A stretch of 41,911 bases of DNA from an uncultured bacterium (GTDB lineage: Bacteria > Planctomycetota > UBA1135 > UBA2386), in NCBI GenBank assembly GCA_937906475.1, contig CALCZA010000044.1:1-41911 (forward strand), given 5' to 3'. Below, in pieces: positions 41,810 to 41,911 of the stretch. The notes beneath the pieces are model-generated. The model saw only the letters and a program-made list of their open reading frames with translations, ran no database searches and was not told the origin of the DNA. Numbering within the stretch: the first letter of the stretch is position 1; every line of letters begins with the position of its first letter. The translations under genes were made by a program, and so were the position numbers.

Positions 41810-41873
41810 GCCAGCCACGCGCTGGCTGCGTTGCACTGTTCTCTTTGGTGCCTAGCCGGACGCCGCTCCGGCT
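41810..41873 (+). terminator. Two GC hairpins after the actin gene
   Basis: GCCAGC (41810-41815)/GCTGGC (41821-41826) forms a six-base stem starting 14 bases after the stop. AGCCGGA (41854-41860)/TCCGGCT (41867-41873) forms a perfect seven-base stem. No long T-run follows either, so they are terminator candidates only. The remaining 38 bases to the window end show no gene. Confidence 0.4.
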
Positions 41874-41911
41874 CCGCGCCCCCTTGCGCGTGACGTCTTG
41901 CCAGCCCTCGT

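Overview
The window is high-GC bacterial DNA (roughly 60% by eye), densely coding, with many four-base start/stop overlaps and frequent GTG starts. It holds no rRNA, tRNA, insertion sequence or CRISPR array that I can see. Several genes suggest Planctomycetota or a neighbouring lineage such as Verrucomicrobiota: a secreted FGly-type sulfatase, a Tat-exported Gfo/Idh/MocA oxidoreductase, a PmoA-like (DUF6807-type) lipoprotein and DUF1080-like jelly-roll proteins. This assignment is inference from gene content; no marker gene is present.

Region 1 (about 570-8580, minus strand) is an arginine biosynthesis locus. The order is argR-argC-argB-argD-argF, then a gap of about 200 bp, then argG-argH and a short GNAT-type N-acetylglutamate synthase. 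A tandem pair of ARG-box-like palindromes lies just upstream of argR, so the operon is probably repressed by its own first product. No argJ, argE or carAB is in view.

Region 2 (8613-18271) carries an ElyC/SanA-like DUF218 protein, a secreted DUF2911 protein with a repetitive tail, a 640-residue TPR protein with an unknown C-terminal half, an M17 leucyl aminopeptidase, and a periplasmic molybdenum aldehyde oxidoreductase operon resembling PaoABC. The oxidoreductase operon ends in a small Cys-rich protein.

Region 3 (18425-29970) is a set of exported proteins: a PmoA-like lipoprotein, a jelly-roll lipoprotein coupled to a Gfo/Idh/MocA oxidoreductase, a cupin-like lipoprotein, a 1037-residue TPR/metallopeptidase/jelly-roll/thioredoxin-fold fusion, a sulfatase with an extra C-terminal domain, and an M28 peptidase with a PDZ domain. 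It looks like outer-surface polymer processing.

Region 4 (30028-38896) is a divergent type II polyketide cluster of the aryl-polyene kind. The minus strand has ACP, a complete ketosynthase, a chain-length-factor-like ketosynthase without catalytic residues, and a halogenase-family flavoprotein. The plus strand has an AMP-dependent ligase, an MMPL/RND exporter and a DUF3261-like lipoprotein. Each set is translationally coupled. Ketoreductase, dehydratase and aromatic starter genes are missing from the window.

Region 5 (39101-41796, plus strand) is the most unusual part. A soluble BY-kinase/ParA-like ATPase without a tyrosine tail is followed by a basic coiled-coil protein and a bacterial actin that resembles MamK, the magnetosome filament protein, more than MreB. 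No recognisable magnetosome gene is in view. I propose it as a candidate undescribed cytoskeletal positioning module. The window ends 115 bases after the actin gene, so the locus may continue.
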